Below are positions 4,564 through 5,228 of a DNA stretch of 5,228 bases, piece after piece (the stretch's first letter is position 1; each line of letters starts with the position of its first letter). The position numbers and the translations under genes are program-made. Origin of the DNA: an uncultured archaeon (GTDB taxonomy: Archaea; Halobacteriota; Methanosarcinia; Methanotrichales; Methanotrichaceae); assembly GCA_902385025.1 (NCBI GenBank), contig CABMDX010000241.1, forward strand, positions 1 through 5,228, read 5' to 3'. The notes beneath the pieces are model-generated. The model had not been told where the DNA came from. It searched no databases and was given only the letters and a program-made list of their open reading frames with translations.

Positions 4564-5228
4564 ATGTCCGATCATCTTCTGGAAATGGCCAAAGCCCGAG
4601 TGCGAGTGAAGGATGGAAAGATCGAGGTTTTGAGCGAGCCGCAGGTTCGCCGCTGCCCTCTGCGTCAGGGGCTCTATGGCATCGATCAAGAAAGCCGGGA
4701 AACGGTTCGGAAAATATTGCAGAGACACATGACGGAGCTGGGAATGTATGGCCCCGATCGCGTCCTGGAGCTAAAAGAAGAGCCTGTGAGCTTCGGAGCC
4801 TCGGAGATCCTGAGCGATGCCATCCTTGAGGGCCTGGTAGATGCAGCAGTGATTGTCTGCGAGGGTGCGGGAACAGTTATTGCATCAAGGCCCGAAGTTT
4901 TGCAGGCGATCGGAGCCCACATGACCGGCCTTATCGAGACAGGGCCTATAGCTGAGATCCAGGACGCTCTGGAGGGGAAGGGCTGCCTGCTCCTTGACCG
5001 GTTGGGAACAATAAATCCTATTCGCGGGCTGGAAAGGGCAGCAGCAGCCGGATTCAGCAAGGTTGCGGTAACGGTCGCCGGCCCCATGGACGCCAAAGAA
5101 CTGCGAGAATTGAGCAGAGCGCTCGGGGTGCAGCCCATTCTTCTGGCGGTACATACAACAGGCATAAGCGATGACGAAGCCCTGCAGCTAGCCGAGTGCT
5201 GTGACCTGGTATGGTCTTGCGCTTCACG
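4564..5228 (+). CDS. mmp8: methanogenesis marker protein 8 (DUF2099), 3' end beyond the window
   Basis: The frame from ATG 4564 stays open for 221 complete codons to the window edge, so the gene is cut off; I recall family members of about 280 residues, so most of it is present. Segments typical of the DUF2099/Mmp8 family are visible: an N-terminal DGKIEV strand followed by CPL (31-33), LGMYGPDR (59-66), SFGASEIL (76-83), LVDAAVIVCEGAGTV (91-105), TGLIETGPI (121-129), KVAVTVAG (166-173) and AVHTTGIS (195-202), then CCDLVWSCAS at the edge. The repeated beta-strand and glycine-rich turn pattern suggests a cytoplasmic alpha/beta fold with no membrane segment. The gene is restricted to methanogens and close relatives; its biochemical role is not established to my knowledge. 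ATG 4564 is the first usual start after the in-frame stop at 4459-4461. Shine-Dalgarno support is weak (only CAGAG nearby). No sign of frameshift or degradation. Confidence 0.88.
   Translation, partial: MSDHLLEMAKARVRVKDGKIEVLSEPQVRRCPLRQGLYGIDQESRETVRKILQRHMTELGMYGPDRVLELKEEPVSFGASEILSDAILEGLVDAAVIVCEGAGTVIASRPEVLQAIGAHMTGLIETGPIAEIQDALEGKGCLLLDRLGTINPIRGLERAAAAGFSKVAVTVAGPMDAKELRELSRALGVQPILLAVHTTGISDDEALQLAECCDLVWSCAS

Noticed and set aside
4686..5165. 159-codon open frame on the - strand opposite mmp8
   Set aside because: The + frame encodes a clear Mmp8 family protein across the same bases; the antisense frame has no motif and no supported start.

Overview
The window looks like chromosomal DNA of a cytochrome-containing methanogenic archaeon, most likely a Methanothrix (Methanosaeta)-type member of the Methanosarcinales. 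The reasons are a complete hdrE-hdrD pair (the membrane-bound, methanophenazine-linked heterodisulfide reductase found only in methanogens with cytochromes), two methanogenesis marker genes (mmp10 and mmp8), archaeal TATA-like boxes upstream of most genes, and moderately high GC in the coding regions. The genus is inferred from these traits and from family memory; no search was run.

Layout, all supported genes on the + strand: 2-118 may be the tail of an upstream gene. 119-214 is a very AT-rich promoter region. 215-1564 is mmp10, a B12-dependent radical SAM methyltransferase that modifies an arginine of McrA. 1565-2284 is a 720-base stretch without a recognised gene. It is not featureless: it holds a TATA-like box, a GTCTAA repeat/inverted-repeat array, a ribosome binding site followed by a short ORF that may be frameshifted, a strong hairpin, and then the promoter and leader of hdrE. 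2285-3037 is hdrE (cytochrome b subunit) and 3039-4406 is hdrD (iron-sulfur catalytic subunit), separated by one base and so clearly one transcript. 4415-4447 is a hairpin plus T-tract terminator. 4448-4563 carries a TATA-like box and leader, and 4564 to the window end is mmp8 (DUF2099), cut off at the edge.

Together these genes serve the last step of methanogenesis. Methyl-coenzyme M reductase releases methane and the CoM-S-S-CoB heterodisulfide; Mmp10 matures that enzyme after translation; HdrDE reduces the heterodisulfide with electrons from methanophenazine. Mmp8 is a methanogen-specific protein whose function I do not regard as settled. I see no clear new multi-gene system. The most interesting unexplained material is in the mmp10-hdrE gap.
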